NCBI GenBank assembly: GCA_050949415.1
Contig: JBMNFR010000006.1
Location: 496,001 to 560,000 of the forward strand
Origin: JAAZKI01 sp012799905
GTDB lineage: Bacteria > Verrucomicrobiota > Lentisphaeria > Oligosphaerales > Oligosphaeraceae
DNA: 64,000 nt
Direction of reading: 5' to 3'
A model generated the notes under the pieces. That model made no database searches, was not told the DNA's origin, and worked only from the letters and a program-made list of their open reading frames with translations. The position numbers and the translations under genes were made by a program. Of this stretch, positions 1 to 8,934 are shown one piece after another (position 1 is the stretch's first letter; every line of letters starts with the position of its first letter).

Positions 1-369
1 TTTGTCGCCGTGCAGGAAGCGCTGGTAGTTTTTTTCGTCCATCAAGGCGGCTAGTTCGTCGGCCGGGACTTGGCAAAGTCGGCAAATCCAGCCATCTTTT
101 TCCGGGCTGTCGTTCAGCTGACCTGGGTTTTCGGTCAGACTGGCATTTATTTCGACGACCCGTCCGCTGACCGGCGCGATGACATCTGAGGCGGCTTTGA
201 CGGATTCCACCACGCAGAGGGTGTCGCCAGCAGTGATCGCGGCGCCTGGTTCAGGCAGTTCGACGAAATTGACCTCGCCGAGCTCCTCGGCGGCAAAGGC
301 CGAGATGCCGACCGTGACTGTGTCACCATCGACTTGCACCCATTGGTGCTCTTCGCTGTAATGCTTCAT
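1..369 (-). CDS. gcvH: Glycine cleavage system H protein (3' end beyond window)
   Basis: GcvH carries the aminomethyl group on a lipoyl arm between the P, T and L proteins of the cytoplasmic glycine cleavage complex. Reading leftward from the ATG at 369 gives MKHYSEEHQW at the N-terminus and the lipoylation motif VVESVKAASD, with the target lysine at about residue 58, followed by a conserved SGRVVEIN segment. GGAGAAG lies just upstream of the start. 123 codons are inside the window and the family is usually 125-130 residues, so only the last few residues are missing. Partner gcv genes would lie to the left, outside the window. I looked for a glycine riboswitch in the leader and saw none. Confidence 0.95.
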   Translation of the reverse strand, partial: MKHYSEEHQWVQVDGDTVTVGISAFAAEELGEVNFVELPEPGAAITAGDTLCVVESVKAASDVIAPVSGRVVEINASLTENPGQLNDSPEKDGWICRLCQVPADELAALMDEKNYQRFLHGDK

Positions 370-834
370 GACGTTACTTCTCCTTGGACAGGGCGTTTTT
401 CCGGCGCTGATATGAAAAAAACGACGGAAATACCGCAATAATTTCAGAAAGAATAAGTTTTTCTGCTTGCAATTTGATTTAGGGAAATCATTGTATTTGG
501 TATGACCTTGAGGCGCTTTTGGCCGATACCAGCGCCGAAACGGTGGAGTGAAATTGTTTTTTTCTTGTAAGGTGCTTCCTTTCAATGCATTGTGAGAAAG
601 GAAAGGCCTCCTGCCAGCGCCCAGCAGGGGAAAATGAAAGGAGAAACTGGGGCGAGGTAGGCGCTTTTTTATCGTCGGTCGCTTGCGCTCTATCTAATAT
701 GATGTAACTTCTATTAGTTTGAAAGTTTTCTTGCAATAAAAAATTATCTTGTTATGTTGTTAAGGTATCCGGCGTCGTGTGCAAGCAAAGGCGCCGGGCA
801 ACGTTGAACCAACAGCTGAAAGGGAGTCTTTATC
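370..834. other. Intergenic region between divergent gcvH and hypothetical gene
   Basis: This 465-bp gap separates the leftward gcvH from a rightward gene. Apart from the promoter-like sequence at 731-758 it holds no convincing gene. A short leftward frame at 488-736 has no ribosome binding site and no recognisable product. No riboswitch or tRNA was seen. Confidence 0.6.
731..758 (+). promoter_or_regulatory. Putative sigma70-type promoter
   Basis: TTGCAA at 731-736 and TATGTT at 753-758 are separated by 16 bases, upstream of the gene at 835. The surrounding DNA is A+T-rich compared with the rest of the window. Confidence 0.4.
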
Positions 835-1605
835 ATGAATATGGTTCAAATTATTGTGATGATTGTCGCCGGTATCGTTGCCTTTGTGGCCATGAACAAG
901 CAGAAGCAAGGCGCGGCCTGGGGTCAGCCCGTGGCCATCATTTGTGCTATCATCGCTATTGTGGCGGCTCTATGGAGCACGGTGAGCAACCTGAGCGGCT
1001 CAGGCGCCAAGAAGGCCCAGGAGCGTGAAGTCGAATTCCAGAAAATCCAGACCCGCAAGTTGGGTCAGTACATCGCGCAGAATCACGCTGGCGCCAAGGT
1101 CATCATTATCAATGACCCCTTCAATGACGGCACCCGTCCGAATCCCATGCTCGAAGGTCTGAAGGATGGCCTGGGCAGCGCTGTCACCATCGTCGCCGAA
1201 GTCGCTCCGGCAGTGCCCAAGATGGAGAATGCGGAAGGCCCCGAAGGCGAAATGATGGAGCCCATGGAAACCTGGTACACAGCCAGGGCGATGGACGACA
1301 TCCTGAAAGGCGCCAACGCCGATTATGACATGGTCATCACCTGCATCGGCCTGCCGGCCGGCGGCCTCGCCCGCCTGAAAGGCAAGAAAGTCGCCATTGC
1401 CGGCGGCAGCGTCTATGAGTACGGTCCTGCCATTCAGGGCAAGATGATTGTCGCTGCTGTCACTTACAAGCCGGATGCCGAATACGATGACAAGCCAGTT
1501 CCGTCGAATATGGAAGAGGCTTTCAACAAGCGCTATTTGCTGGTAACGCCCGAAAACTTGGCTGAGGTCGCCACCAAGTATGGCGAGCTGTTTGAAAAGA
1601 GATAA
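835..1605 (+). CDS. Membrane-anchored hypothetical protein with two N-terminal TM helices
   Basis: This 256-residue protein is not a family I recognise by name. The ATG at 835 follows GAAAGGGAG. Residues 3-20 and about 32-50 are hydrophobic, which suggests two membrane helices joined by a short basic loop containing KQKQ. The rest (about 60-256) is soluble and looks like an alpha/beta fold with repeated beta-strand/glycine segments: KVIIINDPF, YDMVITCIGLPAGG, KKVAIAGGSVYEYG, KMIVAAVTY. This resembles a Rossmann-like or periplasmic-binding-like layout, but I see no catalytic motif. It stands alone, with its own promoter-like sequence and a stable hairpin downstream. Confidence 0.75.
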   Translation: MNMVQIIVMIVAGIVAFVAMNKQKQGAAWGQPVAIICAIIAIVAALWSTVSNLSGSGAKKAQEREVEFQKIQTRKLGQYIAQNHAGAKVIIINDPFNDGTRPNPMLEGLKDGLGSAVTIVAEVAPAVPKMENAEGPEGEMMEPMETWYTARAMDDILKGANADYDMVITCIGLPAGGLARLKGKKVAIAGGSVYEYGPAIQGKMIVAAVTYKPDAEYDDKPVPSNMEEAFNKRYLLVTPENLAEVATKYGELFEKR

Positions 1606-1711
1606 GCGCACCTGAGCAGACGGATTTCATCTCAGGGCTCGTTCACCGGCGTTGTTGTGCGCCAATGCGCCTCGTTTGAGCCCATCCGAAAAGTATAGTT
1701 TGGTTTTGCGA

Positions 1712-1746
1712 GGGGGAGGAAAGGGCTGCTGGCCCCTTCCTCCCCC
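1712..1746. terminator. Strong G/C-rich hairpin, possible terminator
   Basis: GGGGGAGGAA on the left arm pairs with TTCCTCCCCC on the right, extended by GGG/CCC around a short loop. It lies about 110 bp past the stop of the upstream gene. No T-tract follows, so factor-independent termination is uncertain. Confidence 0.45.
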
Positions 1747-1809
1747 TTGCGCTACCCACATCTCTTTCGGCTCAAAGCGCCGGTTTTTCAGGCATAAGGT
1801 GTGTCGAAT

Positions 1810-2070
1810 ATGGATTCGGAGTTGATGCAATTTCCGGTGCAGTGGCACGGCCGGCTCTTGATGCACGCTGAGGCTGCGGATGTCGAGGCCGCGGTGAAGC
1901 GGATATACCTTGCTTTGGGCTTGGGCGGGGCCACGATCGCACCGGGGAGAAAGTCGTCCAGCGCGCGTTATGTGACCTGGCAGGTGAGCGCCGTCGTCCC
2001 AGACTTGGCGACCTTGCGGAAGCTTTTCACCATGTTAGAGAGCCTGCCCGGATTGAAAATGCTTATTTAA
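1810..2070 (+). CDS. DUF493 (YbeD-like) family protein
   Basis: This 86-residue protein matches the DUF493/YbeD layout: a small ferredoxin-like alpha/beta domain with an N-terminal strand (FPVQWHGRLL), a helix (VEAAVKRIYLAL), the strand region SSSARYVTWQVSAVV, and a closing LPGLKMLI that corresponds to the family's 'VKMVL' end. In E. coli YbeD sits near lipB and its role is unclear; it has been proposed to be regulatory. The ATG at 1810 is preferred over the in-frame GTG at 1801 because AAGGTG lies at a suitable distance upstream. It is followed 35 bp later by the kinase-like gene on the same strand. Confidence 0.7.
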   Translation: MDSELMQFPVQWHGRLLMHAEAADVEAAVKRIYLALGLGGATIAPGRKSSSARYVTWQVSAVVPDLATLRKLFTMLESLPGLKMLI

Positions 2071-2104
2071 TTAAACCAAAAGACAGGCGAGCGGTTTTGT
2101 TTTT

Positions 2105-2944
2105 ATGAGCGAGCAGCAGCAATATGACACCAAGCGCATGAACCGCCTGGGCTGTGCCAGCCGGGACGAACAGGTGCAGGTCATGCGGCCGTCGCGCTTT
2201 CGCACCTGGCATTGGTCAGTGCCGACATTCCGGGAGGGACATCAGTGGCTGCTCGACAATCAAGCCGAAATCCGCCGCGGGCAATATCTTTCCGACACGC
2301 CAGGCAAAGAAGTCTGGCGCCTCCCAATTCCGGAGTATCTCGGCGGGATTGACATCCTGTATAAATTTTTTATCTCCACACCGTCCTTTAGCAAAAATTT
2401 TGGCATTTATTCTCCGGCCGTCCAAGAGGCTGCGAATTTTGCTGCGCTGCGCAGCCTGGAGATTCCGGTGCCGGACGTCTTAGCCTGCGGTGAGATGCGT
2501 CGTTGGGGCCGGCTGGCTGGCGGCTACATCGTGACGAAATTTATCCCCAACACGGTGGACGCGTCGATCCTGGTTCCTGGCAAAGACTGGTGGGAGCGAT
2601 CGCGGCTCCGGCGCGGCTTCAGCCTCAAATGCATGGAGCACATCGGCAAGGCTCACGCCTGCGGCTGCTATCATTCCGCTTTTCATGCGCGTAAGATTTT
2701 GATTGACCGGGACAGTCCGGAGGATAATCCGCAGCTTTATTGGCTGGATGTTTCCCACTGTCAGTTCAGGCCTAAGATATCTATGCGGAAAGCCATCGCC
2801 CTTGATTTAGTGACCCTGTTCATTGATCTGCGCCCCACGACGCAAGAAATCAAAGAATACTGCGCACACTATCTGGAGAGCAACCGATGCACGTCCTACA
2901 CGGTGGATACGTTGTGGGAGGCAATGATTGCCGCCTCGTCGTGA
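2105..2944 (+). CDS. Lipopolysaccharide kinase (WaaP/InaA-like) family protein, catalytic loop degenerate
   Basis: This 279-residue protein has the layout of Kdo/WaaP-type LPS kinases. There is a lysine in a beta strand (ILYKFF, K87), an alpha-C-like segment with a glutamate (VQEAANFAALRSLEIPVP, E108), a hinge (GYIVTKFIP), and the loop CGCYHSAFHARKILID around residues 187-201. It ends with LYWLDVSHCQ, whose D215 corresponds to the metal-binding Asp. In active WaaP enzymes the loop reads H-x-D; here the aligned position is Ala (H190-S-A192), so the catalytic Asp appears lost. It may be a pseudokinase or use another residue. The ribosome binding site is weak. The gene sits between the DUF493 gene and the giant ATPase, and co-transcription is possible. 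Confidence 0.6.
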   Translation: MSEQQQYDTKRMNRLGCASRDEQVQVMRPSRFRTWHWSVPTFREGHQWLLDNQAEIRRGQYLSDTPGKEVWRLPIPEYLGGIDILYKFFISTPSFSKNFGIYSPAVQEAANFAALRSLEIPVPDVLACGEMRRWGRLAGGYIVTKFIPNTVDASILVPGKDWWERSRLRRGFSLKCMEHIGKAHACGCYHSAFHARKILIDRDSPEDNPQLYWLDVSHCQFRPKISMRKAIALDLVTLFIDLRPTTQEIKEYCAHYLESNRCTSYTVDTLWEAMIAASS

Positions 2945-3055
2945 ACAATGGGGGCGTGGTGGGCATAAAGCGAAAGGCGCAAAGCAGCATGAGTCCGGAT
3001 GTGAGTAGCCGCCTTTGCCGTTGAGCAGTTCGGCGTGAGAATAGATGGGGGAGCT

Positions 3056-6000
3056 ATGACTGAGCAAAATCAGACCGTCGCCCAGGTCGCCGTTGAAGAC
3101 GCGGAACTGTCCAGCGGCTCGTACGATATCCTGCGCCAGCGTCTGCTCAGCCTTGATGCCGAATTGAATCGGCGTCTGAGCGGCCTTAACAGTCGTCGCC
3201 GGGAATTATTCGGCGGTCAGGACAGCCAGCTCGTCGGCGATGATCGCGTGACCACGGCCAAAAACTGCGTGCCCCGCGACCTTGTCAGCATCGGCAATCA
3301 ACTTGTCCTCGGCTACAACGTCGGCGTCAGACGTGGAGCGGAGATTGAGCTTGAGGACGTTTTCAGCACCCACTTGTTTGACGGCGAAGCGCTGCGCCCC
3401 GCACCAACGCAGCTGTTTGACGACCCGCGTTTTGTTAAGGACTTCAAGGAGCTGTACCGCTACTATAAGACGGCTTGCTTCCTGCAATTCTGGAAGCGCC
3501 CTGGGCAGCTTCTTCTCGTTTTCCAGAACGGGGCATCTTGCCAGGATGTCAAAGTCTTCCGTTTTGCCTTGAGCGACCAGGGCGGGCTGACTTATCTGGA
3601 TGATCATGGCGATTCCGACTACCTGCTTCCGCCGCAGCAGACCCAGGTCTGGCAGACGGCGACGCGCGAACACCATGTCACTGGCGCTCATCCACATATC
3701 AATATCGACAACACGCTGTATGTGGAGTGCATTCGCGGCGATTTGACGATCAAAGCCGAGAACAACACTAACACCAGCGAGGGCATTCTGTCGGAACCGG
3801 TCGAGGATCGCGACCAGGGCCTGGACGACGCTGTCATCCAATTTGCCTGGGTCGATGCGTTGCTGCTGCTGCGCATACGTCCATACCGGGAGGAGCACTG
3901 GCGCCATTTCATCTATAACAAGCATACCGGCAAGGTTCGGCGCGTCGATGCCATCGCCTACGCCTGTGTGCGTCTGCCGGAGAACCAGGGCCTGGTCTTC
4001 CCACGCGGCTGCTATCTGGCCGATGGGACACTGCGGGAATTTGACGGGCCGGCCGAGGATATGCAGTTCCTGGAATGCATCCGCTCCCCAAATGGCGAGG
4101 ATTTCCTGTATGTGTTCTACCAGCCGCAGCAAGGATGGCATGTCATGCTGTCCTATAACATCATTGCCAAGCATCTGTCAGCGCCGTTGAATTGCCACGG
4201 CTACTGTTTGTTCGATAATGGCCGGATGGTCGTGTTTTCAGCGCCAGACGACGAACCGCGGCTGCATCACCCGATGCAAATCTGGCAGACGCCGTATTGC
4301 GCTGACAGCTTCCAGGCGCCGGCTCGGACCGAGTGCTATTTGTCGAAAATCGGCAATCGCGACCTGGTGCGAGGCATTGCCGAAGGCTATGGCCTGAGCC
4401 GCCTGATTCGTCATGACACCATCACGCTCGGGGTCTACCAGGAGCTGATCCGGGCTTCCCGCCGTATGCTGGATGCGTATCACTGGCTCGGACATGACGA
4501 AGCCGGCGACCTGAAGAAAGTCGTCCAGGACATCCGCACCACCGCCATCGCCGCTGTCGGCGAATACGAAAAAGTGCTGCGCATCCGAGCTGATCATGCG
4601 CGTCAGCTGGAAGCCAGCGCCGAGGCCGTGCGCAACCTGGAGTCAGAGCTGGCTGCCAGCGCTGCCAGCAGCGGCATTGACGACTATATCCGCGCCCTTG
4701 ACCGGCTTCGTATCCAGCGCGGGCAGACCGTGGCGCTGCGCAATCTTCGCTATGCTGACCAGGATAAGGTCGACGAACTGGAGGCGCGGCTGGCAGAACT
4801 CAACCAGCAGATTGCCTCGGCTTGCCTTGATTGCCTCGGCGACGATGACGCCCTGCGGGTCTATGTCGAAGCGTTGGCCGAATTGGACGAGCGGCAGAAA
4901 AATGCCGTTCGCGGGGCTGATCTCAAGCCTATCCAGGAAGAACTGGATGCGCTGGCAGTCCGCCTGGATTTGCTTACCGAGGTCGTCAATAATTTGCAGA
5001 TGGATGACCCGGTTCGGGCAGCCGACATTATCAATAACATCACTGACGTCTATGCCGGCGTCAATCGCCTGCGCGCAGCCCAACTTCACCGCTTCCGCGA
5101 ACTCGGCCAAGAGGAAGCCCGGGTGGAATTCGCGGCGCAGTTCAAGCTCCTGTCCCAGAGCGTCGCCAACCTCATCGGCATGTCCGACACACCGGCCAAA
5201 TGCGATGAATTCCTGACCAGGGTTATGATCACCCTGGAGGAACTGGAAGGCAGATTTTCCGAGTATGATGAATTTTTGACCCGCTTGACGGACAAGCGCG
5301 AGGAAATCGTCGCCGCCTTCAATGCCCGCAAGCAACAGCTTGACGATGAACGCCAGGCTCATGCTCAGCGCCTCCAGACAACGGCCCTCCGCATCCTGAA
5401 GGGGATTCAGGCCAGGGCCGAGTCGTTGACCGAACCAGCAGCCATCTCGGCGTGCTTCCAGACTGACGCGATGGCGATGAAATTCATCGACTGCGTGACC
5501 AAACTGCGCCAGATGGAGGAATCGGTCAAGGCTGATGACCTTGACGGACAATTCAAGGCCGCCCGGGAAGCCCTGCTGCGACAACAGCGAGACCGGCAAG
5601 ATATCTTTACGCCTGACGGCTCAGCCGTGACCTTGGGCGAACACCAATTCCATGTCAACAAGCAGCCTCTCGAATTGACGACAATTGTGCGCGAAGGCGA
5701 ACTCTGCCTGCATTTGACCGGTACGGATTTCAGCGAGTCGGTGCGCGACCCCGAGCTGGCCGCCTGCCGGGATATGTGGACTAGGACGCTCCCGAGCGAA
5801 GCTCCGGACGTCTATCGCGCCGAATTCCTTGCCTATGACATCTTCCGCCGGGCTCAGCATGGCGAACGCGGTTTGACCCTGGACAGCTTGCGGCAACTGG
5901 CAATTCCAAGCCAACGCGGGGCAGACGCCGGTGCGCCAGGAGAGCTGGTTGAACTGGTGCGTGTCGAGGCGGCGCAGCGCTATGACGAGGGCTACGAACG

Positions 6001-8476
6001 CGGCGTCCATGATTATGACGCCGCGCTGATTCTGCGTGAGCTGATCATCTTGCATGACCGCTGCGGGCTGCTGCGCTATGCCAGCGCTGGCCGGTCTTGG
6101 GCTGTGCTGTGCTGGTGCTTTCATCCAGACACTGACCGGAAAAACGCCTGGCGCGAACGCCTGCGCAGCTTTGGCGAGCGCGCTGTTATGTTCGAACAGC
6201 AGGAAATCCATTCGGTCTATGTCACGGACTTGAAGAAATTGCTGACTGAATTTTCGGAACTGGCCCGGCTGCCATTTCCAGCGGCGGCTCTGGACCAGGC
6301 GGCGGAATATCTTTTTTATGAGCTTCAGGACCAGGAGGAGCTGCGGTTTACCATGACGGCGGAGGCGGTCGCCCTAGCTGAAGAATTCCGTAGCGTCCTG
6401 CGGGAGCATCACGCGGAAAAGCGTTTTGAGCAGACCCTGTCGTCGCTGTCGTCGCCAGGCGCGCGCATCGCCTTGGCCTACGACTGGGTGACAGCATTCC
6501 TGGAACACCGGAACAAAGCCGCTGATAGTCATTTTGCCTGGGAGATGACGACCTTGGTCAGCGCCGGCCCGAAGATGCTGCTGGCTGACGGCATGTCAGC
6601 CGCAGTCAGCTCCACGGTCAGCGGTCTGCGCGGAGTGCACCCGCTGGTGCAGGAGGGGAAACTGACGTGGCAGCTTGATACCTTCCTGTTGCGCTTGGAA
6701 GACTTCCGTTCTCGGCAGGCGCCGCGCTTCCGCGATTATCAGCACCTCCGCGGCAAACTGCTGGAAGCGCGCCGCCAGCGTCTGCGTTTGTCGGAGTTCA
6801 AGGCTCGCACCATGGGCGGCTTTGTCCGCAATCGCTTGCTCAGCGAGGTCTATTTGCGTTTTATCGGCGCTAATTTTGCCAAGCAGATGGGTGCCGCTGG
6901 GCCGCGTCGGCGCAGTGATCAAATGGGGCTGTTGCTGCTTATTTCGCCGCCCGGTTATGGCAAGACTACTTTGATGGAATATGTCGCGGAGCGCTTGGGT
7001 CTGGCCTTTATGAAAGTCAATGGCCCGGCCATCGGCCACCGAGTTCTTTCTTTGGACCCGGCTGAGGCGCCGAATGCGACCGCCCGCGAAGAACTGCATA
7101 AATTGAATCTCGCCTTCGCCATGGGCAATAATGTGATGATCTACCTCGACGATATCCAGCACCTGAATCCGGAATTCTTGCAGAAGTTCATTTCTTTGTG
7201 CGACGCTCAGCGCAAGATTGAGGGCGTTATTGATGGCCAGGCGAGGACGTATGATTTGCGCGGCAAGAAGGTCGCGGTCGTCATGGCCGGCAATCCCTAT
7301 ACGGAAAGCGGCGGCGTGTTCAAAGTGCCGGACATGCTGGCGAACCGCGCTGACACCTACAATCTCGGCGACATCAGCCAGGCTCATGCCGAGGTCTTTG
7401 CGCTCAGTTTCCTGGAAAACGCCATGACCTCCAATCCGGTTTTGGCGGCTTGGAACAACCAGGGCGGCAATCTGGCAGACATGGCCAACTTCGCGCTGGC
7501 CGCTGAGCGCGGCGGCATCGAAGGCGTTTCCTTCGTGGAATCTTATGCGCCCGGCGAGCTGGATGACGTCGTCAAGACGGTCAGGCATTTGCTCCGGGTG
7601 CGGGATATCGTGCTCAAGGTCAACCAGCAGTATATTTATTCGGCGGCGCAGCAGGACGAGTATCGCACTGAACCGCCGTTCCGACTGCAAGGCTCGTACC
7701 GCAACATGAACCGCATGGCGGAAAAGATATTCCCAATCATGAGCGAGCAGGAAGTCGACCAGGTCATCCTTGACCATTACCGCAATGAGGCCCAGACCCT
7801 GACCACCGGCGCGGAAAGCAATCTGCTCAAGGCCAAGGAAATCATGCAATGCCTGACGCCCGCGGAAAAACTGCGCTGGGACGACATCAAGGCCGAATTC
7901 ACCCGGCGGAAGAATCTCTCCGGCTTGGATGATGCGAATGATTTTGGACGGCTCATGGCGCAATTATCGGCGTTCAGCGCTGGTCTGGGGCAGGTCCGCA
8001 GTTCGTTGGACAGCGGCTTTGCCCAGGCCGCTGACCGCCTTGGCGAAGTTCTGGCTACGCGCCAGTCAAAGGCGCAGAGCGAGGACAATCTGAAAATCGA
8101 CTTGACGCCGCTGGTGACTGCTTTGCAGAATCAGCGGATTGATTTGGCGCCTTTGGTTGACGCCTTGCAGAATCAGCGGATTGACCTGGCGCCTTTGGTT
8201 GACGCTTTGCAGAACCAGCGGCTTGACCTGGCGCCTTTGGCTGACGCCATGCAGAATCAGCGCGTGGATTTGGCGTCTTTGGCGCAGGCAATGCAAAGCG
8301 TCAAGACGGGCGCGGAAGCCCCGACTGAACTCAAGGCGGTCATGCCGCCGGAATACGCCAAAGCCTGGGAACGGCAGATTTTGATCCTGGAGGCTCTTAT
8401 TCCCCTGTTGGACGCTGTCCGCGAACAAGGCGAATCATTCGCCAGGTTCCAGGAATTCCTCCAAAAACGAGGTTGA
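3056..8476 (+). CDS. Giant coiled-coil AAA ATPase (DUF3686 / 'DNA repair ATPase' type)
   Basis: This 1806-residue protein belongs to the large family usually annotated as 'DNA repair ATPase'. It has an N-terminal DUF3686-like beta-rich region (about 1-500), a long helical/coiled-coil middle (about 500-1240), and a C-terminal AAA module. The AAA module shows Walker A in SPPGYGKTT near residue 1300, Walker B in VMIYLDDIQ near 1361, and a sensor-like VVMAGNPYTESG. The repair role is only the family's label. The ATG at 3056 is chosen over the in-frame GTG at 3035 because GGGGGAG sits just before it. Near the C-terminus is a run of 14-residue repeats (core QNQRIDLAPLVDAL) encoded at about 8099-8290. 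A small basic protein follows 15 bp downstream. Confidence 0.8.
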   Translation: MTEQNQTVAQVAVEDAELSSGSYDILRQRLLSLDAELNRRLSGLNSRRRELFGGQDSQLVGDDRVTTAKNCVPRDLVSIGNQLVLGYNVGVRRGAEIELEDVFSTHLFDGEALRPAPTQLFDDPRFVKDFKELYRYYKTACFLQFWKRPGQLLLVFQNGASCQDVKVFRFALSDQGGLTYLDDHGDSDYLLPPQQTQVWQTATREHHVTGAHPHINIDNTLYVECIRGDLTIKAENNTNTSEGILSEPVEDRDQGLDDAVIQFAWVDALLLLRIRPYREEHWRHFIYNKHTGKVRRVDAIAYACVRLPENQGLVFPRGCYLADGTLREFDGPAEDMQFLECIRSPNGEDFLYVFYQPQQGWHVMLSYNIIAKHLSAPLNCHGYCLFDNGRMVVFSAPDDEPRLHHPMQIWQTPYCADSFQAPARTECYLSKIGNRDLVRGIAEGYGLSRLIRHDTITLGVYQELIRASRRMLDAYHWLGHDEAGDLKKVVQDIRTTAIAAVGEYEKVLRIRADHARQLEASAEAVRNLESELAASAASSGIDDYIRALDRLRIQRGQTVALRNLRYADQDKVDELEARLAELNQQIASACLDCLGDDDALRVYVEALAELDERQKNAVRGADLKPIQEELDALAVRLDLLTEVVNNLQMDDPVRAADIINNITDVYAGVNRLRAAQLHRFRELGQEEARVEFAAQFKLLSQSVANLIGMSDTPAKCDEFLTRVMITLEELEGRFSEYDEFLTRLTDKREEIVAAFNARKQQLDDERQAHAQRLQTTALRILKGIQARAESLTEPAAISACFQTDAMAMKFIDCVTKLRQMEESVKADDLDGQFKAAREALLRQQRDRQDIFTPDGSAVTLGEHQFHVNKQPLELTTIVREGELCLHLTGTDFSESVRDPELAACRDMWTRTLPSEAPDVYRAEFLAYDIFRRAQHGERGLTLDSLRQLAIPSQRGADAGAPGELVELVRVEAAQRYDEGYERGVHDYDAALILRELIILHDRCGLLRYASAGRSWAVLCWCFHPDTDRKNAWRERLRSFGERAVMFEQQEIHSVYVTDLKKLLTEFSELARLPFPAAALDQAAEYLFYELQDQEELRFTMTAEAVALAEEFRSVLREHHAEKRFEQTLSSLSSPGARIALAYDWVTAFLEHRNKAADSHFAWEMTTLVSAGPKMLLADGMSAAVSSTVSGLRGVHPLVQEGKLTWQLDTFLLRLEDFRSRQAPRFRDYQHLRGKLLEARRQRLRLSEFKARTMGGFVRNRLLSEVYLRFIGANFAKQMGAAGPRRRSDQMGLLLLISPPGYGKTTLMEYVAERLGLAFMKVNGPAIGHRVLSLDPAEAPNATAREELHKLNLAFAMGNNVMIYLDDIQHLNPEFLQKFISLCDAQRKIEGVIDGQARTYDLRGKKVAVVMAGNPYTESGGVFKVPDMLANRADTYNLGDISQAHAEVFALSFLENAMTSNPVLAAWNNQGGNLADMANFALAAERGGIEGVSFVESYAPGELDDVVKTVRHLLRVRDIVLKVNQQYIYSAAQQDEYRTEPPFRLQGSYRNMNRMAEKIFPIMSEQEVDQVILDHYRNEAQTLTTGAESNLLKAKEIMQCLTPAEKLRWDDIKAEFTRRKNLSGLDDANDFGRLMAQLSAFSAGLGQVRSSLDSGFAQAADRLGEVLATRQSKAQSEDNLKIDLTPLVTALQNQRIDLAPLVDALQNQRIDLAPLVDALQNQRLDLAPLADAMQNQRVDLASLAQAMQSVKTGAEAPTELKAVMPPEYAKAWERQILILEALIPLLDAVREQGESFARFQEFLQKRG
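8099..8290 (+). repeat. In-frame 42-bp tandem repeats in the giant ATPase gene
   Basis: About four and a half copies of a 42-bp unit encode the 14-residue repeat with core QNQRIDLAPLVDAL. The copies differ by synonymous and conservative changes (RID/RLD/RVD, LVDA/LADA). The repeat is predicted to be helical and lies after the AAA domain, before the C-terminal helix. Confidence 0.85.
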
Positions 8477-8491
8477 GGCAGGACGGTGGGT

Positions 8492-8713
8492 ATGAGTAAA
8501 AAACCGAAAAAGAAATTAACAGCCGAACAGCGCGCTGCCAGAGATAAATACCGCCAAGAATTCATGATTGTCTTTTTGAACGGTAAGCAAAAAAGGGTGA
8601 GACGCGAACCCTCGGCAAAAGAGGAAGCGGAAATCGAGGATTTCATCCGCCGCAATGCCGACCCGATCTGGCTGCTTCAAAATGAAATGTGGGAATATTT
8701 GGATGACGTCTAA
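8492..8713 (+). CDS. Small basic hypothetical protein
   Basis: This 73-residue protein starts MSKKPKKKLT and is rich in Lys/Arg in its N-terminal half (KQKRVRREP). An acidic helical segment (KEEAEIEDFIRR) follows, then an aromatic C-terminus (WLLQNEMWEYLDDV). I do not recognise the family. The ATG at 8492 is preferred over the in-frame GTG at 8486. It lies 15 bp after the giant ATPase gene on the same strand and is very likely co-transcribed, so it may be an accessory to that ATPase. Confidence 0.65.
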   Translation: MSKKPKKKLTAEQRAARDKYRQEFMIVFLNGKQKRVRREPSAKEEAEIEDFIRRNADPIWLLQNEMWEYLDDV

Positions 8714-8779
8714 AATAGGGCCAATCTGTGAAATCCTGTGACAGAAAGGGAGATTTGGCACAGTGATTGTGCTGATAGA

Positions 8780-8905
8780 CGCCTAGTAGTGCCCCTACTG
8801 GGCACCATTTTGGGGGTACGCCTATCCCCAGGCTAAAGCCTGGGGTTAAGTATGGTTAAACGCTTACGGCGCAAATAGATGTGGACATGGTGGACGTGGT
8901 GGCTA
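8780..8905. repeat. Dispersed element B, copy 1
   Basis: This is an imperfect copy of the sequence at 25480-25615. It contains the hairpin GTGCCC-CTACT-GGGCAC (8789-8805), the hairpin CCCCAGGC-TAAA-GCCTGGGG (8826-8845), a conserved GTTAAG-ATGGTTAA stretch, an imperfect hairpin ending CTTACGGCGC, and a tail of GTGGAC units spaced nine bases apart. The stems differ between copies but remain paired. Confidence 0.8.
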
Positions 8906-8934
8906 GAGGCTGCGGCGTGTAGTCCTAGGCACCC

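Noticed and set aside
370..500. Glycine riboswitch upstream of gcvH
   Set aside because: No aptamer core or terminator stem could be recognised in the leader.
1000..1611. 203-codon leftward frame opposite the two-TM protein
   Set aside because: The plus-strand gene has a good start site and membrane helices; the antisense frame has neither.
6596..7963. 455-codon open frame opposite the giant ATPase gene
   Set aside because: It overlaps the ATPase core, whose Walker motifs are clear on the plus strand. The antisense product is low in structure signals and has no ribosome binding site. It is a G+C-driven shadow.
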